Assembly: GCF_027257155.1 (NCBI RefSeq)
Contig: NZ_JAPWDU010000004.1
Location: 1 to 64,000 of the forward strand
Direction of reading: 5' to 3'
Source: Cerasicoccus sp. TK19100
GTDB lineage: Bacteria > Verrucomicrobiota > Verrucomicrobiia > Opitutales > Cerasicoccaceae
DNA length: 64,000 nucleotides
In this document: positions 1-8,396 of the stretch, piece by piece
Position numbering within the stretch: the stretch's first letter is position 1
Layout of the letters: every line of letters begins with the position of its first letter
The notes under the pieces: generated by a model
What the model saw: the letters and a program-made list of their open reading frames with translations, nothing else
Told to the model about the DNA's origin: nothing
The model's database searches: none
Made by a program: the position numbers and the translations under genes

Positions 1-60
1 CGTAAGCTCATCATCATGCTCAACGCCATCATCAAAAACCCAAACTATAAAATAGCATGA
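1..60 (+). CDS. IS110-type transposase, C-terminal end only (cut by window edge)
   Basis: Frame 1 is open from the first base to TGA at 58-60 and reads RKLIIMLNAIIKNPNYKIA. IS110/IS116/IS902-family transposases typically end in an R-K-L-x-x-x-L-N-A-hydrophobic stretch followed by a short polar tail, and this fits. Only 19 residues are visible, so the call rests on that short match. IS110 elements use a RuvC-like DEDD domain and usually lack terminal inverted repeats, so no element end is expected to be obvious; none is seen in 61-120. Whether the element is intact lies outside the window. Confidence 0.5.
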   Translation, partial: RKLIIMLNAIIKNPNYKIA

Positions 61-120
61 GCCAAAACAAAGACAGTCGCTCCAGCGCGCAGGATGAAAC
101 ATTGAAACGGCAGGGCCAGC

Positions 121-975
121 TTACACATACGCGCTCGTCATGCGGCGCCAGTAGTAGCCGCGGTGGGCTTCTTCGTTCCAGGTGTGGAGGTTGTGCGGGA
201 TGCCCTTGCGGCGGAGGCTGGTGCTGAAGTCCACGTTGTGGCGATAAAAGGCGTCGTCTCGGCCAATGACGATTTGGATGTCCATGCGACGCATAGCTTC
301 GAGGATGTCATGGTCGCGCAGGTTCGGAATGAAGTGCGCCGGCGTATGGTAGTAAATGTCCTGGTCGTAATAGCCGTCGAAGAGGTCGCGAAAGCCATTC
401 ATGTGCGTGGTCAGATCGAACCGACCGCTGAATGAGCACAGCTTGCAGAACAGGTGCGGATGGCGAAGCGCAATGTTGGTGGCGTGGTAGGCACCCAGGC
501 TACAGCCAAACGAGATGACTGGCGTGCCCGGATTCTTATACTCCATGAGCGGGAATACCTCTTCGAGCACGTATTGCTCGTATTTCATGTGGCGCTCGAT
601 GCGGCCACGCGGCTCAGCCCACCAGCAGTAGAAGCTCTCGCCGTCGATGGAATCGAGGCAGTAAACCTGGAGATGGCCGTCGGCAATCTTGTCGCGCAAG
701 CGGTCGATGATCCGGAGGTCCTCGTATTGATAAAACGTGCCGCCGGCGGTGGGAAACATCAGCACTTTCGTCCCCGAGTGGCCAAAGACAAGTAGCTCCA
801 TTTCGCGCTCCAGACGCGGGCTGTGCCACTTGTGATATTCACGGTGAATCTCGCGCAACTCAGGAGCTGCCGGAGCTTTGGCCTTGGGCTGTTTCTTCAT
901 TGCAGACGTTTTATGCGCGGAGCGCTTGTCGCGTGTGATGGTTTTCGCTCTGGTAGCTTTAGCAGTGGTGCTCAT
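121..975 (-). CDS. Esterase-like alpha/beta hydrolase
   Basis: A 284-residue cytoplasmic alpha/beta hydrolase resembling putative esterases of the esterase D / COG4947 type. The nucleophile elbow is GCSLGA with Ser159. The likely acid is Asp240 or Asp241 in VIGRDDAF and the base is His271 near the C-terminus. The substrate is unknown. The first 25 residues are rich in Lys, Arg, Thr and Ala and look non-conserved, so Met26 is a plausible alternative start. It lies 39 bases downstream of the acetyl xylan esterase-like gene on the same strand if that gene's stop is at 1015, so the two probably form one transcript with the 1980 gene first. Confidence 0.75.
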   Translation of the reverse strand: MSTTAKATRAKTITRDKRSAHKTSAMKKQPKAKAPAAPELREIHREYHKWHSPRLEREMELLVFGHSGTKVLMFPTAGGTFYQYEDLRIIDRLRDKIADGHLQVYCLDSIDGESFYCWWAEPRGRIERHMKYEQYVLEEVFPLMEYKNPGTPVISFGCSLGAYHATNIALRHPHLFCKLCSFSGRFDLTTHMNGFRDLFDGYYDQDIYYHTPAHFIPNLRDHDILEAMRRMDIQIVIGRDDAFYRHNVDFSTSLRRKGIPHNLHTWNEEAHRGYYWRRMTSAYV

Positions 976-1014
976 GAGTGGATTCGTGGTCGAGTGGTGG
1001 TTGTTGAAGGGTGG

Positions 1015-1980
1015 CTAAAGGTCTTCAAAAAAGGCTTCGATCGCGTCCATGATTTCCTGGCCTTGCTGGGCCTCGTTGTCATACGAAAAATGCCCGGCAT
1101 CCTGCACGTAGAGCTTCTTTTTCTTGCCGGGGATGGCATTGTAGACCGCGAACTGGCCTGGCGGACAGACGTTGGGGTCAAACAGAGCGCAGGCGCAGTG
1201 AACGGGAATTTTGATGTGCGTCGCGGCGATGGCGGCGTCGTAGTAAGGCAGTGTCCGCTCAGCGACCCAGGGATGTTTCTGGTGAAACTTGCGGACGGAC
1301 TCACCGCTGCCCTGCCCCACGCACTGGAGCCGGATCGGGTGGTGGCCAAAGGTCGGTACCCTCAAGTGCGCCTTGCTGATGCGATCATCCCACGGAAGCG
1401 CCAGCGCGCCCAGCCCCCCGCCGAAACTACCGCCAAGGTAGCCCACGTGGCCCTCGACCTGCGGGAACAGGTTCAGCATCGCCGTAACGGCGACCCAGAT
1501 ATCCTGCACGCAGCCACGAAGGACGTATTTGTCCGGCTTGTCGATGTCGTGCAGCACGTGATACTGCGACTCGTGCGAGATGGGCGGGTTCATACTGCGC
1601 GACCACTGCCCCCGCATGCAGGGGTAAAAGATCACCGACTCGCGCAGCGGATAATGCGTGTCGCAGCCACCGCGACCACCGTAACCATGGCCAATGACGA
1701 AGCCACGCCGGATGGGGCCCTTGACGGGGACGCCAACCCAGCCACCGATCTTCATGCCACCGGTCGAGGTGTAATTAAGGTCGTAGATACGCCAGCCGTT
1801 CTCGGTCTTGCCGGTGTCGGCAAGCCGCGCCATGGGCTGGGCATTTTTAGCCTCTTCGTAAGCACGCTGCCAAAATTCTGCAAAGCCCTCGGGCTCCGCT
1901 GGCGGGGTGATATCCAAGAGCGTCTCCAACGTGTAACCATACGTTGGGTCGAAAGAATAAGGATATTTCTTCGGTACCAT
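1015..1980 (-). CDS. Acetyl xylan esterase-like (AXE1) hydrolase
   Basis: A 321-residue alpha/beta hydrolase of the acetyl xylan esterase / cephalosporin-C deacetylase family, which removes acetyl groups from xylo-oligosaccharides and related esters. The triad is readable: Ser185 in GGSFGGG, Asp268 in LFDPNVCPP and His297 in DAGHFSY. The C-P-P near the acid and the Y-N-x-I-x-G spacing are family-typical, and the length matches (about 320). The start is placed at the ATG at 1978-1980 (MVPKKYPYSFDP); an ATG 17 codons further up adds a Cys/Arg-rich tail that looks spurious. No signal peptide is seen, so it probably acts in the cytoplasm on imported oligosaccharides. The specificity is inferred from the family. 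Confidence 0.85.
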   Translation of the reverse strand: MVPKKYPYSFDPTYGYTLETLLDITPPAEPEGFAEFWQRAYEEAKNAQPMARLADTGKTENGWRIYDLNYTSTGGMKIGGWVGVPVKGPIRRGFVIGHGYGGRGGCDTHYPLRESVIFYPCMRGQWSRSMNPPISHESQYHVLHDIDKPDKYVLRGCVQDIWVAVTAMLNLFPQVEGHVGYLGGSFGGGLGALALPWDDRISKAHLRVPTFGHHPIRLQCVGQGSGESVRKFHQKHPWVAERTLPYYDAAIAATHIKIPVHCACALFDPNVCPPGQFAVYNAIPGKKKKLYVQDAGHFSYDNEAQQGQEIMDAIEAFFEDL

Positions 1981-2218
1981 AGTGACAGGAAACTGACAGT
2001 CCCGCCAAGAACAACGCGCTTGGCAAGACAAACGCCCACCGAAAGCAATTATGCTACCAAATCGTCAAATTTGCATGAAAAGATTTAATGACGAGCCGAG
2101 GGTGAAGCTGAAATACCTCTCTCTGAGTCCACGTGTCTTTAATAAGTGAAGCATTACTCGGAAGATTTCCTATATGCCGACTTGACCGTGTGCCTGAAAG
2201 GCATACTATTATTCAGTA

Positions 2219-2500
2219 GTGAAATTCGACTGGAACCCGGAGAAAAACGAATGGCTAAAAGCGGAAAGAAACATTTCATTCGACGAAATCGCACTGCTGC
2301 TTTCGGAAGGCCTACTTTGGCGAGTCATGGAACACCCCAATCAGGAGCGCTACCCCAATCAGCAGATATTCTTAGTCCCGATCGATGATTATGTTTACTT
2401 AATCCCATTTGTAATGGATGGAGAAACCATCTTTCTGAAGACCGCAATTCCAAGCCGTAAAGCAACGCGAGACTACCGCAAAGAGATGGAGGACATGTAA
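2219..2500 (+). CDS. brnT: BrnT family toxin (type II TA)
   Basis: A 93-residue protein that begins KFDWNPEKNEW, the usual BrnT opening (FxWDxxKxxxN), followed by an amphipathic helix with FDEI and a beta-rich second half ending in Arg/Lys residues. BrnT toxins are RelE-fold ribonucleases that arrest translation. The start is GTG at 2219-2221. The next gene starts inside the stop codon (TAATG), so the pair is translationally coupled with the toxin first, the usual BrnTA order. Local base composition is more AT-rich than the flanking esterase and pcp genes, which fits horizontal acquisition. Confidence 0.8.
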   Translation: MKFDWNPEKNEWLKAERNISFDEIALLLSEGLLWRVMEHPNQERYPNQQIFLVPIDDYVYLIPFVMDGETIFLKTAIPSRKATRDYRKEMEDM

Positions 2501-2763
2501 TGGACAGTGAAGAAAAAGAAATTCTCGATAGCTATGAGAAGGGAGAGGCAACACTCTCGCGCCCCTCGCCGGAGCTAATGTCTCAATTAAAAACGGCGGG
2601 TGAAAATACCTTCAAAAAGGACAAGCGCATCAACATTCGACTCAGCAGCCACGATCTATTAGGCATACAGCGTAAAGCGATTCAGAAGGGCATCCCCTAC
2701 CAAGCGCTCATCTCCGGCTTAATTCACCAATACGTCGAAGGCAATCTGACGGAAAAGCGATAA
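2500..2763 (+). CDS. brnA: BrnA/CopG-like antitoxin
   Basis: An 87-residue protein with an acidic N-terminal half (likely toxin-binding) and a ribbon-helix-helix C-terminal half: KRINIRLSSHDLLGIQRKA followed by a G-I-P-Y-Q-x-L-I motif. That layout is typical of BrnA/CopG antitoxins. Its ATG overlaps the last base of the upstream toxin stop codon. In this family the antitoxin neutralises the ribonuclease and represses its own promoter. The promoter region upstream of 2219 was not resolved to a clear operator. Confidence 0.8.
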   Translation: MDSEEKEILDSYEKGEATLSRPSPELMSQLKTAGENTFKKDKRINIRLSSHDLLGIQRKAIQKGIPYQALISGLIHQYVEGNLTEKR

Positions 2764-2778
2764 CCCCGGTTGCGTCTA

Positions 2779-2796
2779 GCGCCAGAAGGCTGGCGC
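2779..2796 (+). terminator. Hairpin after the BrnTA pair
   Basis: A 7-bp perfect stem (GCGCCAG / CTGGCGC) with an AAGG loop lies 15 bases after the antitoxin stop. It sits between this operon and the convergent pcp gene. There is no T tract, so intrinsic termination is only a possibility. Confidence 0.35.
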
Positions 2797-2834
2797 ACTC
2801 CATAACTGAGGCAAAAATCGTGGTATAATACCCG

Positions 2835-3503
2835 CTAAATCTGTAGGCGGCCTGAGATCGGTGCATCGATGTCGGTTTCGTGGGCGGCGCAGGCTTCGAT
2901 AGCGGCTTTAAGGCCGGCTACTTGCGTTTCGAGAGCCATGCTGGGGAGGCCGACATTTTTGTCCAGCGCGGCGGTTTCCGGCAGAGAAGGCAAATGGACC
3001 CAGCCAGCGCGCACAGGTAAGTCATTCACTGAAATGTGGTGCAACACGCCGAACATCAGCAAGTTACACCCAAAGGTAGCGGCGGTGTCCGAGATATCCG
3101 CCGGGACGCCTGCATCGCGCATCGCTCGGACCATGGCGCGCAGCGGAACCGTGGCCGGGTAGGCATACGGGGCACCGGGGACGACGGGCGCGTCCTGCGG
3201 CATGTCGCCAACGTCGTCGCTCATGTTGTAGCGTGTGGCGTCGATGATGTTCTGGGCAATGCGCTCCACGGTGATCATGGTGCGGCCATTGTATTCGCCC
3301 ATGGACAGGACGATGTCGGGCTGATGCTCGTCCATTGCGCGGACCACGCAGGGGATCATTTCCTTGAAAATGGAAGGGGCAATGACACTCGTCACGATTG
3401 CCCCGTTGAGCTTGGCACCGTCAAGCGCCTTGGCGACCTCGCCTGCTGGATTGGCGCAGCTGCCGGCCCAATCGCCGAAGCCGGTCAGGAGAACTTTTTT
3501 CAT
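2835..3503 (-). CDS. pcp: Pyroglutamyl-peptidase I
   Basis: A 222-residue cysteine peptidase of family C15, which removes N-terminal pyroglutamate from peptides in the cytoplasm. The catalytic triad is Glu80 (ITVERIAQN), Cys146 (ATFGCNLLMF) and His170 (GWVHLPSLPE). The N-terminal VLLTGFGDW and the substrate-pocket region are in the expected places, and the length is right for the family (about 210-225). The start is placed at the ATG at 3501-3503, giving MKKVLLTGFG; further upstream ATGs would add a non-conserved 14-residue tail. It is divergent from glnD. Confidence 0.9.
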   Translation of the reverse strand: MKKVLLTGFGDWAGSCANPAGEVAKALDGAKLNGAIVTSVIAPSIFKEMIPCVVRAMDEHQPDIVLSMGEYNGRTMITVERIAQNIIDATRYNMSDDVGDMPQDAPVVPGAPYAYPATVPLRAMVRAMRDAGVPADISDTAATFGCNLLMFGVLHHISVNDLPVRAGWVHLPSLPETAALDKNVGLPSMALETQVAGLKAAIEACAAHETDIDAPISGRLQI

Positions 3504-3581
3504 GACGCAGAATGCTAGCAAAGCCCGGATTTGCATCAACCTCATTCATCTTTGAGAATAAAGTTATCTTATCGGTGTCCG

Positions 3582-6458
3582 ATGCAGTATTTCCCATTGA
3601 AATTCAGCTACGGGTGTGCGTCTTTTTATCAACACTTGAACAAGCGATTACAGGACCCATTATTTAGACGCATCCGCCTGCACGCAGATAAGCGGCTGAC
3701 CTTTGGTCCCGATACGCCGTCGGGTGAGCGCCTGAAGCAGCTCAAGGAATATCAGCGCCTGGAGCACGAGATGCTGCAGCGCTACCACGACAAAGGCGAT
3801 GGCGGCCTGCGCGTCGCCAAGGCGCACACCATGATGGTCGATGTGCTGATCGAGCGGCTGTTTCTGAACGCCTTGGCCGTGTATGAGAAAAAGAAAGGCC
3901 CGCCCCCCTACTCCGTCGCCATGTTGGCGCTGGGCGGCTACGGGCGTGCCGAGCTTTGCCCGCTGAGCGACATCGACATCATGTTCCTCTACCCGAAGAA
4001 GGCTAAGCCGGAGCTGCTCAAGCCGCTACAGGAGGTCATGTCCGATGAGATCCTTTACCCACTATGGGACCTCGGCCTGAAGGTCGGGCACTCCAGCCGG
4101 ACGGTTAAAGAAACCGTTTCCGAGGCCAAGGCGGACGTCCAAACGCTCAACGCCCTGCTCGAAGCACGTCACATTTGCGGCGACGCCGAGCTATTCGACG
4201 AGTTCGAGAAAAACTACCGTAAATATTACCGCCGCACGGATCAGCGTGCCTACGCCAAGCAACGCCTGGCCGACCAGGCGGAGCGCCGCGAAAAATACGG
4301 CGGCAGCGTCTTTTTGCAGGAGCCCGACATCAAGAACGGCGTCGGCGGGCTGCGTGATTATCAAAACATCCTTTGGATGGCCGAAGTGCGCATTGGCGAC
4401 GGCTCGCTGGACGCGCTGGTGGAGAAGAAATTCCTGAGCCACCAGGAGCGCGACCACCTGATCGCTGCCTACGATTTCCTCCTGCGCGTGCGCAACGAAG
4501 TCCACTTCAACAGCAAGCGCCCCAATGACACGCTGAGCCTGGAGGCGCAGCCCAGCATCGCCTGGGACCTCGGCTACAAGCAGCACGACATTTTCCGCCG
4601 CGTCGAGGCCTTCATGCAGGACTACTACCGGCACGCCAATTACATTTACCAGACCTCGAAGCTGCTCGAACAGCGCCTGGCCTTTAGTAACCTGGACGCC
4701 AACCGCGGCTACACATTCCAGGCCGTAATCGACTCCCGCCGCCAAGACCGGCAAAAGGACCTCGATGGCTTCCTGATCACGCCCAACACGCTCTCGGCCG
4801 AGTCCAGGAACACCTTTAAGGAAGACAAAACGCGCATCATTCGCGTCTTCCGCTATCTCCAGCAATATGATCTGGAGCCCGATCTCGACCTGCGCGTTCT
4901 GATCAGCCAGTCCCTGGATTTGATCGATGCCAAGCTGATCCATAACGAGTCGGCCAACCGCACCTTCCGCTCTATTTTGCAGACGCGGGGCAACGTTTAT
5001 CCAACGCTCTTGCTCATGCACGAGACCGGCGTTTTGGGGCGTTTCGTGCCGGAGTTTGGCGATATCACCTGCCTCGTGCAGCACGAGTTTTATCACCGCT
5101 ACACAGCCGATATCCACACACTGAACACTATTCGCAAGCTCGACGAAGTCTTCCGTGAAGAGGGCAAAAACGGTGCCAAATACCACCAGGCGCTGATCAA
5201 AACCGAGACGCCGGCGCTGCTGTATCTCATTCTCCTCGTGCATGATCTGGGAAAATCCGACGGCGTCAGCGGCCACTGCGAGAACGGGGTAAAAGTCGCC
5301 GAGCCCATCCTGCGCCGACTCGGCATCGACGACAAAAGACGGAAAATAATTTTAACAATCGTCGAAAATCATTTGGAAATGGCACGATTCTGGCAACGGC
5401 TGGATATTGATGACCCAAGAACCATCGCTTCTTTTGCTCAATTGGTGGGAGACGAAGATACCCTTCGCTACCTTTACGTGCACACTTATTGCGATGCTTC
5501 GGGCACAGCCAGTAGCCTGTGGAACAGCTACAAACAAACCCTCCATGAGAATCTTTTCCATGCTACCCTTGAACACCTTCATCACGAGCCGGATGCGATG
5601 GTCAAACGCAGGAAGGAGCGCAAATCGATGATCTACCGCGAAATCATTGAGCGACGCCTGCCCGACATCGAGAAGGACCAGATCGACGCCCACTTCAATC
5701 TGCTGCCAGAGCGGTATTTCATCCATAACGACGCGGACGACATCATCCTCCACGTCCAGATGGTGAACGAGCTGCTGGAGACCATTTCGGAGGCGGATAG
5801 TATTGGCTCTCTGGTGCCCGTCATCAACTGGCGCACCGATGAGGACCAGGGCATGACGGTCGTCAACGTCGTCACCTGGGACCGCGCCGGTCTGTTCTAC
5901 AAGCTCGCTGGTGCCCTCACGGTGGCCGGGGTCAACATCCTTAGCACCAAGGCGATTTCCCGCAACGACCACATCACCATCGACACCTTTTATGTGGTCG
6001 CCGCTGACGGTGGACCCGTGCAAGACGCCAAGGCCGAAGCCAAGTTCCGCGAACAGCTCGAAAAGGCGCTCCTGCACAATACCGACCTGATGCCAGCCAT
6101 CAAGGAGCAAGCCCGTAAGCTTGCCTCCGCCTTTGGCTCCGGCAAGATGAACCGCCTGCGCGCACCGATCCCGTCCAAGGTCGACGTCTACCACGAGCTC
6201 TCGCTCAAGCGCACCATTGTCGAAGTCCAGGCAAACGACCACCTGGGCCTGCTCTACCAACTGGCGCACGCGATTTTCAAACACGGCTACGACATCAGCT
6301 TCGCCCGCATCTCCACCGAGCGCGGAGCTGCGCTGGACACCTTTTACATCGAGCCGACACGTCCATTGGCAATCAGTAACACCGACACCCTCGTTCCGCT
6401 CCGAGACGAGATCGAGCGCATTATTTCCCACGACGAGTTCGAAGCCGCTGCGGGATAG
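3582..6458 (+). CDS. glnD: Bifunctional PII uridylyltransferase / uridylyl-removing enzyme
   Basis: A GlnD protein of about 958 residues that uridylylates and de-uridylylates PII in response to glutamine. Domains in order: nucleotidyltransferase with ALGGYGRAELCPLSDIDIMF near residues 115-135; the GlnD helical linker; an HD domain with LVHDLGK near 552; two ACT domains near 758-806 (WDRAGLFYKLAGAL) and 876-926 (NDHLGLLYQLAHAI). All signature residues are present, so both activities look intact. The start is uncertain: an in-frame ATG at 3531 adds 17 residues, but the ATG at 3582 leaves room for the divergent pcp promoter. The protein is somewhat longer than the E. coli enzyme (890). rpoN lies about 6 kb away. 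Confidence 0.93.
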   Translation: MQYFPLKFSYGCASFYQHLNKRLQDPLFRRIRLHADKRLTFGPDTPSGERLKQLKEYQRLEHEMLQRYHDKGDGGLRVAKAHTMMVDVLIERLFLNALAVYEKKKGPPPYSVAMLALGGYGRAELCPLSDIDIMFLYPKKAKPELLKPLQEVMSDEILYPLWDLGLKVGHSSRTVKETVSEAKADVQTLNALLEARHICGDAELFDEFEKNYRKYYRRTDQRAYAKQRLADQAERREKYGGSVFLQEPDIKNGVGGLRDYQNILWMAEVRIGDGSLDALVEKKFLSHQERDHLIAAYDFLLRVRNEVHFNSKRPNDTLSLEAQPSIAWDLGYKQHDIFRRVEAFMQDYYRHANYIYQTSKLLEQRLAFSNLDANRGYTFQAVIDSRRQDRQKDLDGFLITPNTLSAESRNTFKEDKTRIIRVFRYLQQYDLEPDLDLRVLISQSLDLIDAKLIHNESANRTFRSILQTRGNVYPTLLLMHETGVLGRFVPEFGDITCLVQHEFYHRYTADIHTLNTIRKLDEVFREEGKNGAKYHQALIKTETPALLYLILLVHDLGKSDGVSGHCENGVKVAEPILRRLGIDDKRRKIILTIVENHLEMARFWQRLDIDDPRTIASFAQLVGDEDTLRYLYVHTYCDASGTASSLWNSYKQTLHENLFHATLEHLHHEPDAMVKRRKERKSMIYREIIERRLPDIEKDQIDAHFNLLPERYFIHNDADDIILHVQMVNELLETISEADSIGSLVPVINWRTDEDQGMTVVNVVTWDRAGLFYKLAGALTVAGVNILSTKAISRNDHITIDTFYVVAADGGPVQDAKAEAKFREQLEKALLHNTDLMPAIKEQARKLASAFGSGKMNRLRAPIPSKVDVYHELSLKRTIVEVQANDHLGLLYQLAHAIFKHGYDISFARISTERGAALDTFYIEPTRPLAISNTDTLVPLRDEIERIISHDEFEAAAG

Positions 6459-6475
6459 CCCGGCCTGTGGCCGGG
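6459..6475 (+). terminator. Hairpin abutting the glnD stop codon
   Basis: A perfect 7-bp stem, CCCGGCC / GGCCGGG, with a TGT loop starts on the base after the glnD stop. It is very stable but has no T tract after it. It may be a termination or mRNA 3'-end structure. Confidence 0.4.
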
Positions 6476-6476
6476 C

Positions 6477-6621
6477 GTTCGAAGGTTCGAAAAGTTTGTA
6501 ATGTTCGAAGGTTGAGAGTTGTAGTCGACATTTGGAGGTTTCCATAACTCGGCACGTCACTTAAGGTTTTCATTTCCAAACCTTCGAACCTTTCGAACTT
6601 TCAAACCTTTCGAACCTTAAA
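6477..6621. repeat. TTCGAA-rich imperfect inverted repeats
   Basis: The glnD-kinase spacer holds at least five TTCGAA cores. Those at 6479-6518 lie in GGTTCGAA-type units and those at 6582-6615 in the reverse AACCTTCGAA orientation, with about 65 bases between the two arms. The right arm read in reverse aligns to the left arm over about 35 bases with a few mismatches. The pattern looks like an intergenic repeat family, not coding sequence. Confidence 0.5.
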
Positions 6622-6629
6622 AATTCCCC

Positions 6630-8333
6630 ATGGAAACAGCCGCGCCTGAACGCTCCGTTATCGATTCGCTTTACCGCATTAGCCGGCTGGTTAGTGAAAC
6701 CGATGATGCGCGCGAGGCCCTGGAAGCCATTTTGCAGGAGTTGGTCGATGTGCTCGGTGCCTCCAGTGCGTCCGTTGCGCTGACCAACCCGGACACGAAT
6801 CTGCTCGAAATCGAGGTTACCCGTGGCCTGCAGCTGAAGAATAAATTTTCACTACCGCTGGGCATCGGCATCACGGGCTGGGTTGCCCTGCACGGTAAGC
6901 CGCTACTCGTACCCGACGTCCACCGCGAGCCGCGCTACATTGCGGTCAAAGATTCCGTCCGCTCCGAAATGGCCGCACCAATGCTGATCGATGGCTCACC
7001 GGTCGGAGTGGTGAATGTCGACAGTGACCGCGAAAACGCCTTTAGCGAACAGGACCTCAAGCTCCTTTCTCTGCTCACGATTGAAGCAACATCGGTGGTC
7101 AGCCGCTTGTGGCTGATCCGGCAACTCAAAGAGAAAAACCACCAGTTGCAGACCCTGCTGCGCATTGGCCAATTACTTGGCGGCAAGCGCGAACTGCGCG
7201 ACGTGCTGAAGTCGCTCACCCGCGAATCGCGTAAGCTCATGCATTGCAGTATTTGCGCGATTTACCTGCTGACCGAGGACCGCAAACGCCTGAAGCTGGA
7301 GGTCGTCTCCGGCACCGAAGGCCCGATCGATTATCAGGAGGAGCTGCCAGTCAACGAAACTGCAGTCGGCGTGGCGATCGACCGCCGTAAGCAAGTGGCG
7401 ATTCAAAACCTGCCCCAGACCGAGGAGCATCATTTTATCGAGATCACGCAAAGTGCCGGCCTGGCCTCCCTGCTGGCGACGCCCATCATCGTCGACGGAC
7501 GCGCAATTGGCGTGCTCAATGCCTACACCGACACCCCCCACCGCTTCAACAACGACGAGCGCCAGCTCTTCACCTCCATGGCGTCCATGGGGGCCGTGGC
7601 TATCCAAAACAGTAAGCTTTACGCCCGCGTTTTCCAGAGTGAGGAAAGCCTGCGCAAAAACGAACGCCTGACCACGCTTGGCTTGCTTTCGGCGGAGATC
7701 GCGCACGAAATCCGCAACCCGCTCACCGTGATCAAGCTGCTCTTTGAGTCGCTCACTCTGGACTTCGACGACGCCGATCCACGCCACCAGGACACGGTGG
7801 TGATCAGCGAGAAAATCCTCCAACTTGAGGAAATTGTCGGCCGCGTCTTGTCCTTTGGCAAAAGCCGCACGGGCATGCATTCGCTCTACGACCTGAATAA
7901 ACTCGTCGAGGAAACCATCCTGCTGGTGCGCCTCAAGGCGGAGCAAACCGGCGTCGAGCTCGTCTGTAAAACCCACAAGGGTCCGCTCAGCGTCGAGGCG
8001 CACAAGGGGCAAATCCAGCAAGTCCTGCTCAACCTGGTGCTCAACGCATTTCAAGCCATGCCCAATGGCGGCAAGGTGGAAGTCTCCATCGAGTGCAGCG
8101 GCAGCGAAGAAATGCCCGTCGGCCAAGTCAGCGTGCGCGACAACGGTCCCGGCATTCCCGCCAATCTGCGCGACCGCATTTTCCAGTCCTTCCTGTCCGG
8201 CCGCGAGGAAGGCTCCGGCCTTGGTCTGGCCATTTCCAAGCAGATCATTAAGAGCCACCGCGGCGACATTTACCTGGTCGAAACCGGCCCACAGGGCACG
8301 ACCTTCCAGTTTTCAATTCCCCTCGCCGACTGA
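6630..8333 (+). CDS. Soluble sensor histidine kinase with two GAF domains
   Basis: A 567-residue two-component kinase with no membrane segment, so the signal is probably cytoplasmic. Two GAF domains occupy about 25-165 and 190-335. HisKA follows, with the phospho-acceptor His near 359 in EIAHEIRNPLTVIK. The HATPase_c domain has the N box (LLNLVLNAFQAM, near 466), G1 (VRDNGPGIP, near 500) and G2 ([12 protein letters not shown], near 528). All catalytic motifs are intact. No response regulator gene lies beside it, so it is an orphan kinase. The GAF ligand cannot be told from sequence. Confidence 0.9.
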   Translation: METAAPERSVIDSLYRISRLVSETDDAREALEAILQELVDVLGASSASVALTNPDTNLLEIEVTRGLQLKNKFSLPLGIGITGWVALHGKPLLVPDVHREPRYIAVKDSVRSEMAAPMLIDGSPVGVVNVDSDRENAFSEQDLKLLSLLTIEATSVVSRLWLIRQLKEKNHQLQTLLRIGQLLGGKRELRDVLKSLTRESRKLMHCSICAIYLLTEDRKRLKLEVVSGTEGPIDYQEELPVNETAVGVAIDRRKQVAIQNLPQTEEHHFIEITQSAGLASLLATPIIVDGRAIGVLNAYTDTPHRFNNDERQLFTSMASMGAVAIQNSKLYARVFQSEESLRKNERLTTLGLLSAEIAHEIRNPLTVIKLLFESLTLDFDDADPRHQDTVVISEKILQLEEIVGRVLSFGKSRTGMHSLYDLNKLVEETILLVRLKAEQTGVELVCKTHKGPLSVEAHKGQIQQVLLNLVLNAFQAMPNGGKVEVSIECSGSEEMPVGQVSVRDNGPGIPANLRDRIFQSFLSGREEGSGLGLAISKQIIKSHRGDIYLVETGPQGTTFQFSIPLAD

Positions 8334-8396
8334 TCAGCGCGGAGAGTCTTCTTTCGGTTGCTTCTTAAAAACGAGGCGGCATCTGCTCGAGAAAAG

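Noticed and set aside
823-2088. A 421-codon open frame on the plus strand opposite the two esterase genes
   Set aside because: It is antisense to two genes with complete catalytic motifs, and its translation has no domain. It is a shadow of GC-rich codon use.
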